This document shows positions 10,341 to 21,448 of a DNA stretch of 64,000 bases, piece after piece. The DNA lies in assembly GCA_024741835.1 (NCBI GenBank), contig JAENRP010000026.1:122734-186733 (forward strand). Direction: 5' to 3'. Under the pieces are notes generated by a model. The model ran no database searches and was not told the DNA's origin. It was given only the letters and a program-made list of their open reading frames with translations. The stretch is from Diplocarpon mali. Lineage: Eukaryota; Ascomycota; Leotiomycetes; Helotiales; Drepanopezizaceae. Numbering within the stretch: the first letter of the stretch is position 1; the number at the start of each line of letters is the position of its first letter. The position numbers and the translations under genes are program-made.

Positions 10341-13300
10341 TTCGAAGGGTCGAATCGCGGGGTCGATATATTCCCTCTGGAAGACTGGTGGTTGCGAGGT
10401 GCGCGCAGGGGCTGGGCTGAAGATTTTATATCGTCGATGCGCTCTCTTCCCACACCGGACATAAGGCACGACACGCACACCCAAACACGAAACGGGTGTT
10501 CAACAGCGCTGGTAACGAGCAAACACCAAGGTATGATATCCAGAGATCTTGAGGGAGCCTCCACGTGGAAAGACTGAGTTTTTCGTCGCAGGTCAAAGAG
10601 ATGACGATGATTATAAATGCCCGGATTTAGGTATCTTCTCGGCGATAATGAACTCCACGCGGGAGACCAAGGAATGTACTGTGGTACAGCAGTTTTTTCT
10701 TTTGCCCCATATCAACAAGGGGGGGCCTGGGAACCGGCGCTTCAATACTTTGTAATTGTTGCAATTTCCATAATCATTGGAATAGAAATGAATAACCTAG
10801 CACTCCTGAGAATAATCCAGTCCAGCAGCGATTACTTACTCGGAATCTGTTCAACATCATATCTATCGTTCACTTGTAAGGGGAGAGGGTCGGTACTTGG
10901 GGAAAAACAGGGGGCAAAAGATAACCACTGTATAGAGTAGGGTGCAGATAGTTTCAACACCCCCCTAGCAGCCAAGGCTCACTGACTTGACTTGGCATTG
11001 TTAAGATGGCTTTTCAAATCCAACGATTGACTTCTACCATCTATATTAAATGACCTTTACTTGGAGTTTGGCACCGCAGAAACACTGGTCAGCTGACCTA
11101 AGAGGAGCAGCACCAAACTCTCGGCTTGACGGCCGCCCATAGCTGGGGGTAACCGTGGCCGAGAAATCACTCGAGGATCTCTAAATTCGATGTATTACGA
11201 GCTCTCCACTCTGTACTGTAGCGGATCTGGAAATGACCCTTGAATCGGCCCTACTCTTCAGAACTCTCTATGACTCTTGAAGGAGGCCCTGAGAATAACC
11301 TCGAAATGGCCTCAAAATAGCTATGTACAGAATTCACTTGGGTATACTCTGGACTCTACAAATATAATACCCTTTCTATCATTATCAAAGTAGACCTTGG
11401 AATATAAGCTTCATTGAATCCATAAAATAAAGTCCTTGAAATCAGCTATATAAGCTAAACAAGCCATACAAGCTATACACGCCCTATTCGAAGCTATATA
11501 AAAACTATTTCTAACATTACAATGATAAAATTTATAGTAGTTTTTATCTTATTCACCGAACTACAGGTCTGGAAAATCTATCTCGTATATTTCAAAAGGC
11601 TATCGATTTCAGCGCCAACGACGGGCCGTGACTCAAATCAAATTGAATTGCAAAAACCACTTCTAATTACTTCACTGCAGGTCCGAAGCCGAAGTGACAG
11701 TAACTCGTCTTCTTGCAGGGAGGTAGTTCAGGACCGGGAGAGCCGTTACTTACGCAGCGTGCAGCCGGTCAACTACCGTATTGTCGTTGGCGAGAGTATA
11801 TTACAAGCTTATCAAGTACTTCGTCGCAGGTCAAAACAGACACCACCTTAGCGGGTGTATCAGGGTGGAGTTGGTCAGTTTGCAAGGTTCAATACACTTC
11901 CATGAGTGCTCTTCATTTGGCCTTCGACGAAGTACACCCACCCTTGTCCGTACGCTAATGTGGTGTCTGAGTCCACAGGTTTGAGCAACCAGTGGCCAAG
12001 GCGTGCCAGATATAATCATGCCTCTTCTCCAAGACAGGAGTTCGTGCCCACGCTTGTGTCGGGTTGTCCCGATCCACCTCAACAACAAAGGAGGGTAGGT
12101 CAACACGCTCCTCGCTTGTGGATTGCAAACAGGAAGAGAGCAAGGGCCACACTCCCAGCTAGAAGATGGCTTGTCAAGAAAAGCTCAAGGGCCAGAGGCG
12201 CGATTCACCATGATCATTTCCACAATGCAGATTTCCGACCTAGCTCCCCGACCGAACGCTCGTCAGCAGCCACCATCCGATGTTATGCTTCTCATGTTTC
12301 TACGTAGGGGACATATATTCATTCATCCCTTGCGGCCCAGCTTCCCAGCCCGGTACGATCTCCCCTCTCTGCGGACCACGTCGTCGTAGCCGGGCTTGTG
12401 CCGTGCGCCGTCTCTTCCACACCAAGCCGAGACAGACGGATATACTGAGACCTGGGAAAAGGCCCTCTCCCTCAGCGGCAGATCGATCCCCGGCTCATCT
12501 TCACCGCGTGCGAAACCCCATGTTTGGATTCGCTTAGACTGTGGAGAGGACGTTTGCGTAGGCAAGGTATCTCCCATCTCCGTCGTCCGGGAGACGCCTT
12601 TCGCAAAACAAGCCTGCGGAGAACCTTCGGAACCTGATCTGCGCCAAACTTCTGTGCCGGCGTCCAAGAAGTGCGACTCCCGCCCAAGGTGTATCGGCAA
12701 AATCTTCCCCCAAACTCGAGCCGCGGGTATAGCAAGGGCTCTGCGGAGATGGCATGCGATGGGCTCCAGGTGGCGTTGAGCGGGCTGGCGGCGCGGCCTG
12801 CTGGGGGCGATTAGAGGTCGAATTGCTATTGGAAAGAAAATTCAAGGGGAATCCATGGTGACCAAAGCAAAACACGAGATTCCATCATGCCGTGAGCACC
12901 TGGAACTTTTACCTGATTTGCCTCCTCAAATCACTTCAAATCATTTCCCATGCTGCGCCGAGTGAGAGGCAATAAGAACCAAGATCATACCAGTAGATAG
13001 AACCACCCGAAAAGAACTTCAGACAAATGTCTCCGTACTGGGGCCTAGAGAAGCAGACGTTCTCGCGATTCCACATTAGCAAATCTAGAGAGCTTGCTCC
13101 CATGACGCTCAACAACAGGTTCTGCCACCGATAATCCCGAATTGATGCCTACACGGTGGGTACCAGCGCTGCACAGGCCCCGAAGAAAAACTCGGCATTG
13201 GTCCCGAGGAGTCCAGCATTACCTGTGATACCATAGCTACACATAATTGATGACCAGTGAGTGGAAGTGAAATGAATACAGCCAAGAAAAAGAGACAGCA

Positions 13301-13538
13301 GCTGGGTCTTAAAGGAGCATATGAAACGCCCGCGCGGAGCAGATTGACAAAAGAGTATACACACAAATCCCCTCGTCCTCCCCAGAATCATAACGACATG
13401 AAGATCGCTCCAATTATGTAGAAAATGTGCTGCAAGAGACACCCAGTCCTTACCCACCACAGTATCCATACGCCCTAGCATTTCGCTCTCCCATCGGCCT
13501 GTAAAAGCTTTGGAGCACGCAGTCCTCCACCTCGCATC
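10341..13538. other. Long gene-poor interval
   Basis: The first few hundred bases are the promoter side of the transporter gene. The interval 10.9-11.6 kb is AT-rich with many stops. At 11.6-13.5 kb, composition returns to normal but no frame shows a domain, conserved motif or credible splicing. A short sequence TTCGTCGCAGGTCAAA occurs at 10582-10597 and again at 11819-11834. I can support no gene here. Confidence 0.5.
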
Positions 13539-13838
13539 TCATGCAGATACCCGGTTCTGTGTCTCCTCCTCTCGACCCTTGCGCCAGTCCGTCTTGTCGA
13601 AGCGCATCTTGCTCATCTGGCGGCTGACTCTGCTCTCCTTGCTCGCCTCGGTCCGGTCACTATCACTCCCTCCCGTGTTGCACTTCGCCGCGTACGGGGA
13701 TGTGGGAGAGTAGACGTATTCACCGTCTACGTACTGGGCTGCGGAGACGAAGGTGCTGCGGCGGCTGCGTCTGCGCGTGTATCGTTGTTCCAGACGGAAG
13801 AGCTCCAGCTTGGAGCTGATGAGGTCGAGGAGGTTCAT
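13539..13838 (-). CDS. Small conserved-looking fungal protein of unknown function (99 aa)
   Basis: A single-exon frame starts at the ATG at 13838. The N-terminal third (MNLLDLISSKLELFRLEQRY) is predicted helical and is followed by an Arg-rich segment (TRRRSRRSTF) and then VSAAQYVDGEYVYSP. The rest is Ser/Lys-rich and probably disordered. The pattern resembles short uncharacterised proteins I associate with filamentous ascomycetes, but this is from memory and unchecked. The same frame is open to 14099, yet the extension is low complexity and the inner ATG opens the ordered part. Function is unknown. Confidence 0.6.
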   Translation of the reverse strand: MNLLDLISSKLELFRLEQRYTRRRSRRSTFVSAAQYVDGEYVYSPTSPYAAKCNTGGSDSDRTEASKESRVSRQMSKMRFDKTDWRKGREEETQNRVSA

Positions 13839-15574
13839 GATTGCGCGAGATGGGGGGGGCGAGGCTTGGGATCTGTTGAGCTGCCGGCAGGGACGATTGC
13901 GGAGGGCCTTTTGCCTCGAGGAACGGGTTACAGTGACCGGTTGAGTGTTGCCTGACCCAAGGTTGAGAGGTGCGAAGTCTGGAGGATTCCCTTCAAGATT
14001 CTCCTCGTTCGCGGGCACTTTGGCAGCTCGGGCACTTGTTTGCTGGCCGATCAAGGCTGAACGGTTAGATGGATGGATGGATGCCCATGAGTAGATCAAC
14101 AGGAGGGTATGCTATGCCAGCGGGCAAGAGCAGCTTTGCGGGCCGGTCACTCGGATTGATTTGGGTTGATGTGGTTTGGATGATCAATTCCGAGAGAGAG
14201 AGAGAGGGCGATCTCTCGGAAATCCCAGCACGCACACGTGCAGCTGGGTCAGAGGAGATGCGTGGAAGGGGGAAGCAGAAGGGGAGGGTACTGGGCACTT
14301 ACTTACTCATTTACTCACTTACTCGTGCTATACACTGCCGGCTTATTTAAGGCATCCTGTATTTACTTTTCGCAAGCCCACCCGGGAGAAGAGATGAGTC
14401 GCTCTGCGACTGTACAGTACATGGGAAGGTAAGGTATGACATGTACTGAGATTTCGTTCTCCATTCCTCGTCACCCCTACTTGGGATGCTGGATTTGTGG
14501 CAACGGCAAAGGCGAACGAGTTATCATCGGAGCCAGGAATCTCGAGAAAGGGTCGTCTGTACGGAGAATATGAGGCCAAGCCGGCCAGCAACAGCCAGCC
14601 CCAGTCCCAGCCCAGCTTTGGCCGCCTCCCGCCCCATCCACGGCCGTCAAAGAACGGGCTCGACTCTGCACTCTCTTCATGGTATATACAGTACACTCGG
14701 TAATCCAATGCACTTTGTCCAAGCCCGGCGAGCGACCAAGCAGCCACTACGAGTACTCACAGGCGCTGTCCTCTCTTCCTACAGAACTTGGTACGGAGCT
14801 CGCTGCGAAATGCTCTACAGAGCTGATCGGCGAACGAGTACCGGCCAGACGCTCGCCACCGAAAGAAAGAGAAACAGAAAAAAAACTTCAGAAACCGTCT
14901 TGCAGCGGGTTGGTTGGCTTGCATGCCATGGCTTCATCAGCGAAACAGTCGCCGAGGTATTTTCTGGGAGAAGATCGGTAGAGGCGGCTCCTCGGCGCGA
15001 CAAGTCGTTGGAGTGGGTTGATCCGTGAGTATATATATATATATATACAGTACGAAACGAGTACTATACAGTAGAGTACCGCGCCCTCGGACTCATGTCC
15101 CACGAGTATGGAGGTAGAGTACAGTACAGTACAGTACAATCCGAGCTGACGGACTGGCTGCGTCACGCCTTTTGGGAGAATTTATTGCAATCTGATCCGT
15201 GCCTCTATTATATATGGCTCTACTGTAAACTGGGACGCTTTGCAGAACCCAGATTAAAAGAGCGTATCGGAAAATGCACGGCCAAACATCCGACGGGGGA
15301 CATTCTCTCCTGGACCAGGGGCAGTCATCCCATCTCCAAGCGGTCGAAGCCGAGACACGAGGCTTGCATGCAAGTGAGTCGTTACACATTCATCCCGGCA
15401 CATGTGTTTTAAAGGCGACTTCTAGCTACGGACACATCGCACGTTGCTCTGCTTCGTATTCGGCTCTCAATCGCCGCATTCAAAATTTTCTCATACCATG
15501 GGCAAAGACTACCCACTGCCGGGAAGGTTCCAGGCATAGAGAACTGCACAATGGCACCAGAGTCACCAGAGATT
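13839..15574. other. Intergenic region with AT and TACAG microsatellites
   Basis: It contains an (AT)n run at about 15029-15048 and a (TACAG)n run at about 15119-15138. A GA run lies near 14190-14206. Open frames overlap in all directions and none is supported. Confidence 0.6.
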
Positions 15575-17770
15575 CTATACCCTCGATTTATCGTTGGTCT
15601 CCTTCCTGGTACCGGAAGTCTCTATGTCAACTTGCCGTTGTTCTCCGTCGTTATCAAACAGAGTTTCTTGGGCTGTTGGACAAGTCAGCAATTCGAATGC
15701 AACGATATCAATCCACGTACCACTCCACAGCTCCGAATAGACGCCTCCCGTGTCGATGAGCTCCCGGTGAGTACCGCTCTCTGCGACACGCCCTTCCTTG
15801 AGTACAATGATCTTGTCACTATCGTAAATAGTTCTCAGTCGGTGAGCAACAAACACACTCGTCCTGGCGTTCTCTCTCAGAATACTGTTAATGTTCTGCA
15901 TTAGAGCCTGCTCAGTATGTGTGTCCAAGGCCGAAGTAGCTTCGTCAAAGAATAGTAGCGGTGAATCTTTCAAGATCAACCTCGAAACTGCCAACCGCTG
16001 TTTTTCTCCCCCGGAGATCATCATGCCTCTTTCCCCTACCATGGTCTTGTAGCCATTCGGAAATCCTGACACGATGTCATGAATCTTTGCCCGTTGAGCG
16101 GCAGCCAAGACCTTTTCAGGAGAGGCGCTAAGATCACCATACCTGATGTTATGCTCGATGGTGTCGTTGAAAAGAGGTGTGTCTTGAGGGACCACACCGA
16201 TCGCGCTCCTCAGGGAGTCCAAACTGACATTGCGAATGTCTTGGCCATCGATAAGAATTCTACCGTCTTGAATGTCGTAAAAGCGGAATAGCAGGCGCAG
16301 GATCGTGGACTTTCCACACCCACTGGGCCCGACAATTGCGACCTTCTTGCCAGCGGGAATTGTCAAGCTAAGGTTTCTCAAGATTGGGCGATCCGGGTGA
16401 TATCCAAATGCCACATTTTCAAATTTAATCTCGCCTCCTCTGCTAAGTCGCAATGGCTTCGCATTTGGCGGCTCTTTTATCGCGACATTGACCTTCTGGA
16501 GGTTGAAGAGCGTCTCCATATCGAGAAGTGATTGGCGAAGTTCTCGGTATACCGAACCAAGAAAATTTAGAGGTACCGAGAGTTGGAATACCAGCTGGTT
16601 GACCATAACTAGATCACCAACGGTCAAATTCCCAGTCGCAACGCCGTCGGCAGCTAGATACATCATTACGGTCAAGGCGCTTGAAAATATCAAATTTTGC
16701 CCCGAGTTGAGAAATGCTAAGGATGTCGCAACTTTAATAGATGACTTCTCGTATTCCTGGAGAGCCTGGTCGTATCTTTTAACCTCGAATTTCTCATTGT
16801 TGAAATACTTGACTGCTTCGTAGTTGATTAACGAGTCGACTGCCACAGTAGACCCTTTGTTGTCTGCTGCATTGGCCGCTCTCCGGAACTTCGTCCTCCA
16901 CGCAGTCGTCCAGATTGTAAAAATTGTGTATCCAGCCATGGTCAAAGCTGTAATAGCGGCGAATCTGACACCGTATTGATATGTAAGAATCCCACAAACC
17001 ATGGAAATTTCTAACGCAGTAGGTAGAATGTGGAAGACCATGGAAGTCAGTAGGAAGCTTATACCCTTGGTACCTCGATCAATAGCCCTAGTCAAACCAC
17101 CAGTCTGCTTGGTAAGATGGAAGTTGAGATCCAGTCTTAGTAAATGATCAAACACATTGCAAGCAACTCTGCGAATGGCTTTCTGCGCAACGCTGGCAAA
17201 TACAGCATTCCGCACTTCCTGGAAGATTGTAGCTCCTATCCGAGTCATGCCATACGCGAATATCATGGACCCGGCCACTGTAGCAGCTGTGCCACCAACA
17301 GCCACAAAATCAACGTTCATCGAGTCCACGATGTTTTTGAAGTAGAATGGTACTTGGACGTTCAATACCTTGGCCCCAACAAGCAGAGCTAGAGATAGTC
17401 CGACCCTGAACCGGGTACCAATATTATCTTTTGGCCACAGGTACTGGGCCATCTCCTTCATGATCGCCCAATCTGCTTTCCGTTGCTCTTTGTTTGTCTT
17501 GTCACCGGGAGCAAGAGGGTCCTTTAGAGCCGGACTTGCTGAAGCGGGCTTCTGCGCAGGATCAGATCTCCTCTCTGGCGCAATGTCTACTACCCCTTGG
17601 GACTCTTGGAGAGCCTGGCTTTGGGCAGTTGTACTATGATAATCGTCCTTGGAGAACCGATTTGTGCTGGTAAAAACTCGCAGACCAATTCTTGGTTGGC
17701 TCCGTGGCTGCGGTAAAACTGAAGCTCGCGCAGTCAAGCACGAGGCTTTTTGCAGGCTCCGGATGATCAT
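15575..17770 (-). CDS. ATM1: Mitochondrial iron-sulfur exporter ABC transporter Atm1
   Basis: This is a half-size ABC exporter with one membrane domain (about residues 110-400) and one nucleotide-binding domain. Walker A is GPSGCGKST (about 481-489), the signature is SGGEKQR (about 586-592), Walker B is [12 protein letters not shown] and the H-loop is VFVAHRL. The N-terminus is Arg/Ser-rich and lacks acidic residues for its first 40 positions, as for a matrix-targeting sequence. Atm1 sits in the mitochondrial inner membrane and exports a glutathione-linked sulfur or Fe-S species for cytosolic Fe-S protein assembly. The frame is open throughout, but a 48-nt GT-AG intron (15720-15673) without stops interrupts it near the 3' end. 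Removing it gives the usual YSELWSAQETLF tail and 715 aa; retention gives 731 aa. The gene is divergent from AIM24. Confidence 0.95.
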   Translation of the reverse strand: MIIRSLQKASCLTARASVLPQPRSQPRIGLRVFTSTNRFSKDDYHSTTAQSQALQESQGVVDIAPERRSDPAQKPASASPALKDPLAPGDKTNKEQRKADWAIMKEMAQYLWPKDNIGTRFRVGLSLALLVGAKVLNVQVPFYFKNIVDSMNVDFVAVGGTAATVAGSMIFAYGMTRIGATIFQEVRNAVFASVAQKAIRRVACNVFDHLLRLDLNFHLTKQTGGLTRAIDRGTKGISFLLTSMVFHILPTALEISMVCGILTYQYGVRFAAITALTMAGYTIFTIWTTAWRTKFRRAANAADNKGSTVAVDSLINYEAVKYFNNEKFEVKRYDQALQEYEKSSIKVATSLAFLNSGQNLIFSSALTVMMYLAADGVATGNLTVGDLVMVNQLVFQLSVPLNFLGSVYRELRQSLLDMETLFNLQKVNVAIKEPPNAKPLRLSRGGEIKFENVAFGYHPDRPILRNLSLTIPAGKKVAIVGPSGCGKSTILRLLFRFYDIQDGRILIDGQDIRNVSLDSLRSAIGVVPQDTPLFNDTIEHNIRYGDLSASPEKVLAAAQRAKIHDIVSGFPNGYKTMVGERGMMISGGEKQRLAVSRLILKDSPLLFFDEATSALDTHTEQALMQNINSILRENARTSVFVAHRLRTIYDSDKIIVLKEGRVAESGTHRELIDTGGVYSELWSGTWIDIVAFELLTCPTAQETLFDNDGEQRQVDIETSGTRKETNDKSRV

Positions 17771-18135
17771 TCTCGCGATTCGTAGCTCAACTATCGCCCC
17801 GGTTCAATATTATCTCTTCCCCGCATTGCTTGCTGCGGGTTCGTGAGGCGATGGAGGGGTAGCAATTAGGTTCTCTCGTCGACTTTGACAGGATGTGAAA
17901 GTAAAAAAGCAACACATAGATCGATCGAGCAAGACTGTGGATAAGTATGAGCTGTAGGCATCCAGAGGCTCTGGGGTGAGGCAACCAGGACATCTTCGCG
18001 TTGTGAAACTCCAAGCTTATTACGCCATTGGGCTATTGAATCCTGACTTCTGAGGCAGAAAGGTGATCGCGAGAATTTGTAAGGTCGCAATCGAGCTTCT
18101 AGCAACACAGTCTTCAAGGGAATCCAAGAGCAGTC
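17771..18135. promoter_or_regulatory. Shared promoter region between ATM1 and AIM24
   Basis: A 365-bp gap separates the two start codons. Both products are mitochondrial, so coordinated control is plausible, but I recognise no specific factor site. Confidence 0.5.
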
Positions 18136-19384
18136 ATGTGCAGTCGGATAGTGCTGGGAAATGGTGTCCGAGGTTTTCGGCAGCTTCAGCGTCATGGTGC
18201 TGGGAGCTATGGTCAGCGAGCCATTCAGATTAGCGCAACGCCGACAACAGAATCCCCAATTCTCACCGGGGATGTGCTCAGCAATTCAATTGAGGCTGCG
18301 AATTCAGCAGGTACGTCTCCGTTGTTTTATTGGTAATCCGGAGCCTCGCTGACTCGAGATGAATCCAGATGCTCGATTCCAAGTCCTAGGCGCGCCATAT
18401 TCTCTTTTGTCTGTCTCATTATCGGCCTCCCAAAAATTGTACACCAGGAGAGGGACATTGGTTGGGCTCAGTGGAAAGGCGGAAAATGTGAGAAGACTCG
18501 GCTTTAGCTGATTGAATCGGTCTAATACTGGATAGGCACGATCCACTTTGTCAATATTGGAACCTTTTCGACGGGCCGCCCTTGGTATCCCTTTCCTCTA
18601 CCAGAAGATCACTTCGACGACTCCTATAACTGCTCTTATTTCGACTAAATCGCCTCTTACTTCTTTTACTGTATTACATCTTAATGGGACCGTGGACTGG
18701 ATGGTTGCGCAACGGAAAGCATTGCTGGCATGGACGGGTCATACACTTTCTGTATCTCCTTCAGTCAATAGGGGCATGGGCCTTGCTCATTGGGGTAACT
18801 CGGAGGTCACGGGGAGAGGCCTTGTGGCTTTGGCTGGACCTGGACAAGTCTATCAGATCAATCTCAAGGCAGGGGAACAATATGTGGCACACCCAGGCAA
18901 TGTTGTTGCATATACGATCACCCAACACCCACCTCTACCGTACCGACTAAAATCATCAAGCCTACGGCTCCAAATACCAGATTTGGGCCTCGGATACTTG
19001 GTGCAAGATATCAAGTTCTTCCGTGTAATGACGGAGTCTGGTACCTGGAGGGGATTCACAAAAATGCTCTTCAACTTGAAGACGGCAGCAAGAAGAACGC
19101 TATGGGGAGATCGATTGTTCCTGAAATTCTACGGACCAACCACGATACTGATGTCTTCGAGAGCGTCGCGGATTAGCGACGTGCTGACGGCAAGAGACGT
19201 CAATGAGATCGCGGAAACAGAGGCAGGTGCACTGCAGGAAGCCATCACGCTGGCGAGCATACCCAAAGATACTGAGAAAGGAGCAGCAGCACAGTGTGCA
19301 GATGTACCGACTGGCTTCCACATGGCCGAAGTCGGACCTGATGGGAAGGTGAAATTTGAGGATGCTCCCTCGACAGTGAGGTAG
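18136..19384 (+). CDS. AIM24: Aim24 mitochondrial inner-membrane protein
   Basis: Exons are 18136-18310, 18369-18487 and 18536-19384 (380 aa); all junctions are GT-AG. The conserved body starts at [16 protein letters not shown] and continues through [31 protein letters not shown] and [19 protein letters not shown], all typical of the AIM24 beta-sandwich family. The first exon encodes an Arg/Gln-rich presequence ending near RAIQISATP. In yeast, Aim24 supports MICOS and respiratory-chain integrity in the inner membrane. The start at 18136 is the only in-frame ATG in exon 1 that yields a presequence, but an additional upstream exon cannot be ruled out. Confidence 0.88.
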
Positions 19385-21448
19385 AGCGAAGCATGAGCAG
19401 AGGTGCAGCGTGTAATTCTTGTACATTTAAATCAATGGGTTAACCGTGCGTTCAGGGGCGCATTTGGTACATCAAAATCAGCGGCTTCAATTGAATTTTT
19501 TTTTGAGAAGTTGATTTGTGGCGTAAAACCCGATTTAGCGTCCGGTGAAGTATTGAAAACCGGGTTTGCACAACTTCTTCGCAGGTGGTATGCAAAGATC
19601 TCGAATTCGAGATTTTGAATACGGTCCTGTAATTTTATTGGGCCGAGGGCTAGTTGTGTTTGCTAAGCTCTACCTAGGCAGCTCTAATACTTTTTTGCAC
19701 TATAAATTATGAAGAACTAGATATTAACTGCATTTTACATCTATCACATATGCTTCTGATAAAAGCAAGAGAAATAGACCTTTGTATTTATATAGAGTCT
19801 TCAACGATATCTCTTTATACCTTTTAAGACTATTTTTGAACGTAAACTATAGTATAACGGTTTGCGCCCAGAGGGTACTCGGTCATTTGGACTAAGTACG
19901 ATATTTATATAAGTATAATAGGCGTACTAAGTCTTGTATTATATATATCTAGGCTAAGAAGCGGCCTAAACGCGAAACCGACTCGTAGGTCTGACCTAAG
20001 AGTTAGACCTACTTTATATATTCTTAGCGCGTACTTTTATACATATAAACCTTCCCTTTTCTTTAAAGGACGCCACCGCTTTTTAGTTATATCTTCTTAG
20101 AATATAGATGATTTTGGCTATTAACCTCTTTGCCTTTGACTTACTACATTGGAATTAACTCTCTTTATATCAATCTAGCTTAGCCTAATCTGCGATTATG
20201 CTAATAAAATCCCTTATGATTAAGGTTAAGATATATAATCCTATATGAGTTTTAAAGGTAGAACTGTTGGTACGCAGATTTCTATAGACGCTCGTTCCCC
20301 TTACTGCTAGGATTATTCTATAGTAGCATATCATATAAGGTCAAGGAGGTTTTATATAAACCTCAGAGGGGTTTGGCGAACTAAGGGCCTTGACAAATAT
20401 AGCTAGTACAGGCTCAGAGGAGTATTAGAAGGGAGGGGATTCTAATACATAAAGGTACTATCTTAGCCTTATATAAAAGGGCAGATACTTTTAAAGATAT
20501 ACAGTTTAATTATCTTATTCTACTCTATTTTCATATGGAAATATGAATACTAGTACAGAACCTATAGTTTTCCTCTATTATCCTCTACTAAGGCCTTAAG
20601 TTTGCAGAACCCTCTAAGGTCCTAATAAAATATGCCCGACTTTATATAATGTACTAATGTAGGATGATCCTAGGATTTAGGGGAACAAGCGTTCTATAAC
20701 AATTTCCGTACTAATAGCAATCTATTATAATATCCTTCTTAACATAAGACTTATATGAGTCGGTCTCTACTAACGACTCGCGTTCTATTTATTAAAGGAA
20801 AGGTATTTTGCTAAGAGGGGCATGCCTCCTATATCAGTCGGTTCGAGCCCCGTTTGTGTCATAACGTACCGTGATAAGAGGTAATATTTCGAAAGGTCGA
20901 ATTGCTCAAGGTAGCTTAAAAGGTTCAATTACCAAGTTAGATATAAAGCTTCTTAACAAAGGGAGGTGAGATCTTAAATTATACTATGGCTAGCTTTTAA
21001 GAGTATAAGAATAGGGGTTTACGTATTATATTACCTTAAAAGGTATGCTATATAAGTAGAATTTCAAGATAAAGAGGTAAGAACTCTAATCGAGCTCTTC
21101 TACGGGATAAATGCAATAGGATCTTGCCTAGCGCTTAATAGCACGTAATGAGTACGTAGTACGGCCAGCAGCATATGGTCAGCTGCGTAAAACGTGACCT
21201 CTATACGCGCAGTTGTAACATAGCAGCGCTTTTAATAAGAGCTCATTAGTATAAAGAGAACTCCTTTTTAACTAATAAATTGCAGTTTTTCAAAGCAAGA
21301 GTACATTATAGAGTAGCTATATTATAGTAGTAAAGACAAAAAGATACAAAACGCATAAAAACAAAACACGCGATTTTCAACTAAGCGATTCCAAGTTTAC
21401 CAACCCCACAATACCAGGTACGAGTGCCCTCGTAACCGCTGTATCTTA
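19385..21448. other. AT-rich, RIP-like degraded island
   Basis: From about 19.62 to 21.35 kb the sequence is strongly AT-rich with stops in all frames and no gene. At 20838-20861 it holds a sequence resembling the T-arm and acceptor end of a tRNA, without the rest of a tRNA. The probable origin is an ancient RIP-mutated retroelement, but no domain can be read. Confidence 0.6.

Noticed and set aside
12396..12875. Overlapping frames at 12.3-12.9 kb as possible genes
   Set aside because: No conserved motif, frames overlap on opposite strands and no splice continuation was found.
20838..20861. A complete tRNA gene
   Set aside because: Only the T-arm/acceptor-like part is present. No matching 5' acceptor strand or D-arm occurs within the preceding 100 bases, and the T-stem has a mismatch.
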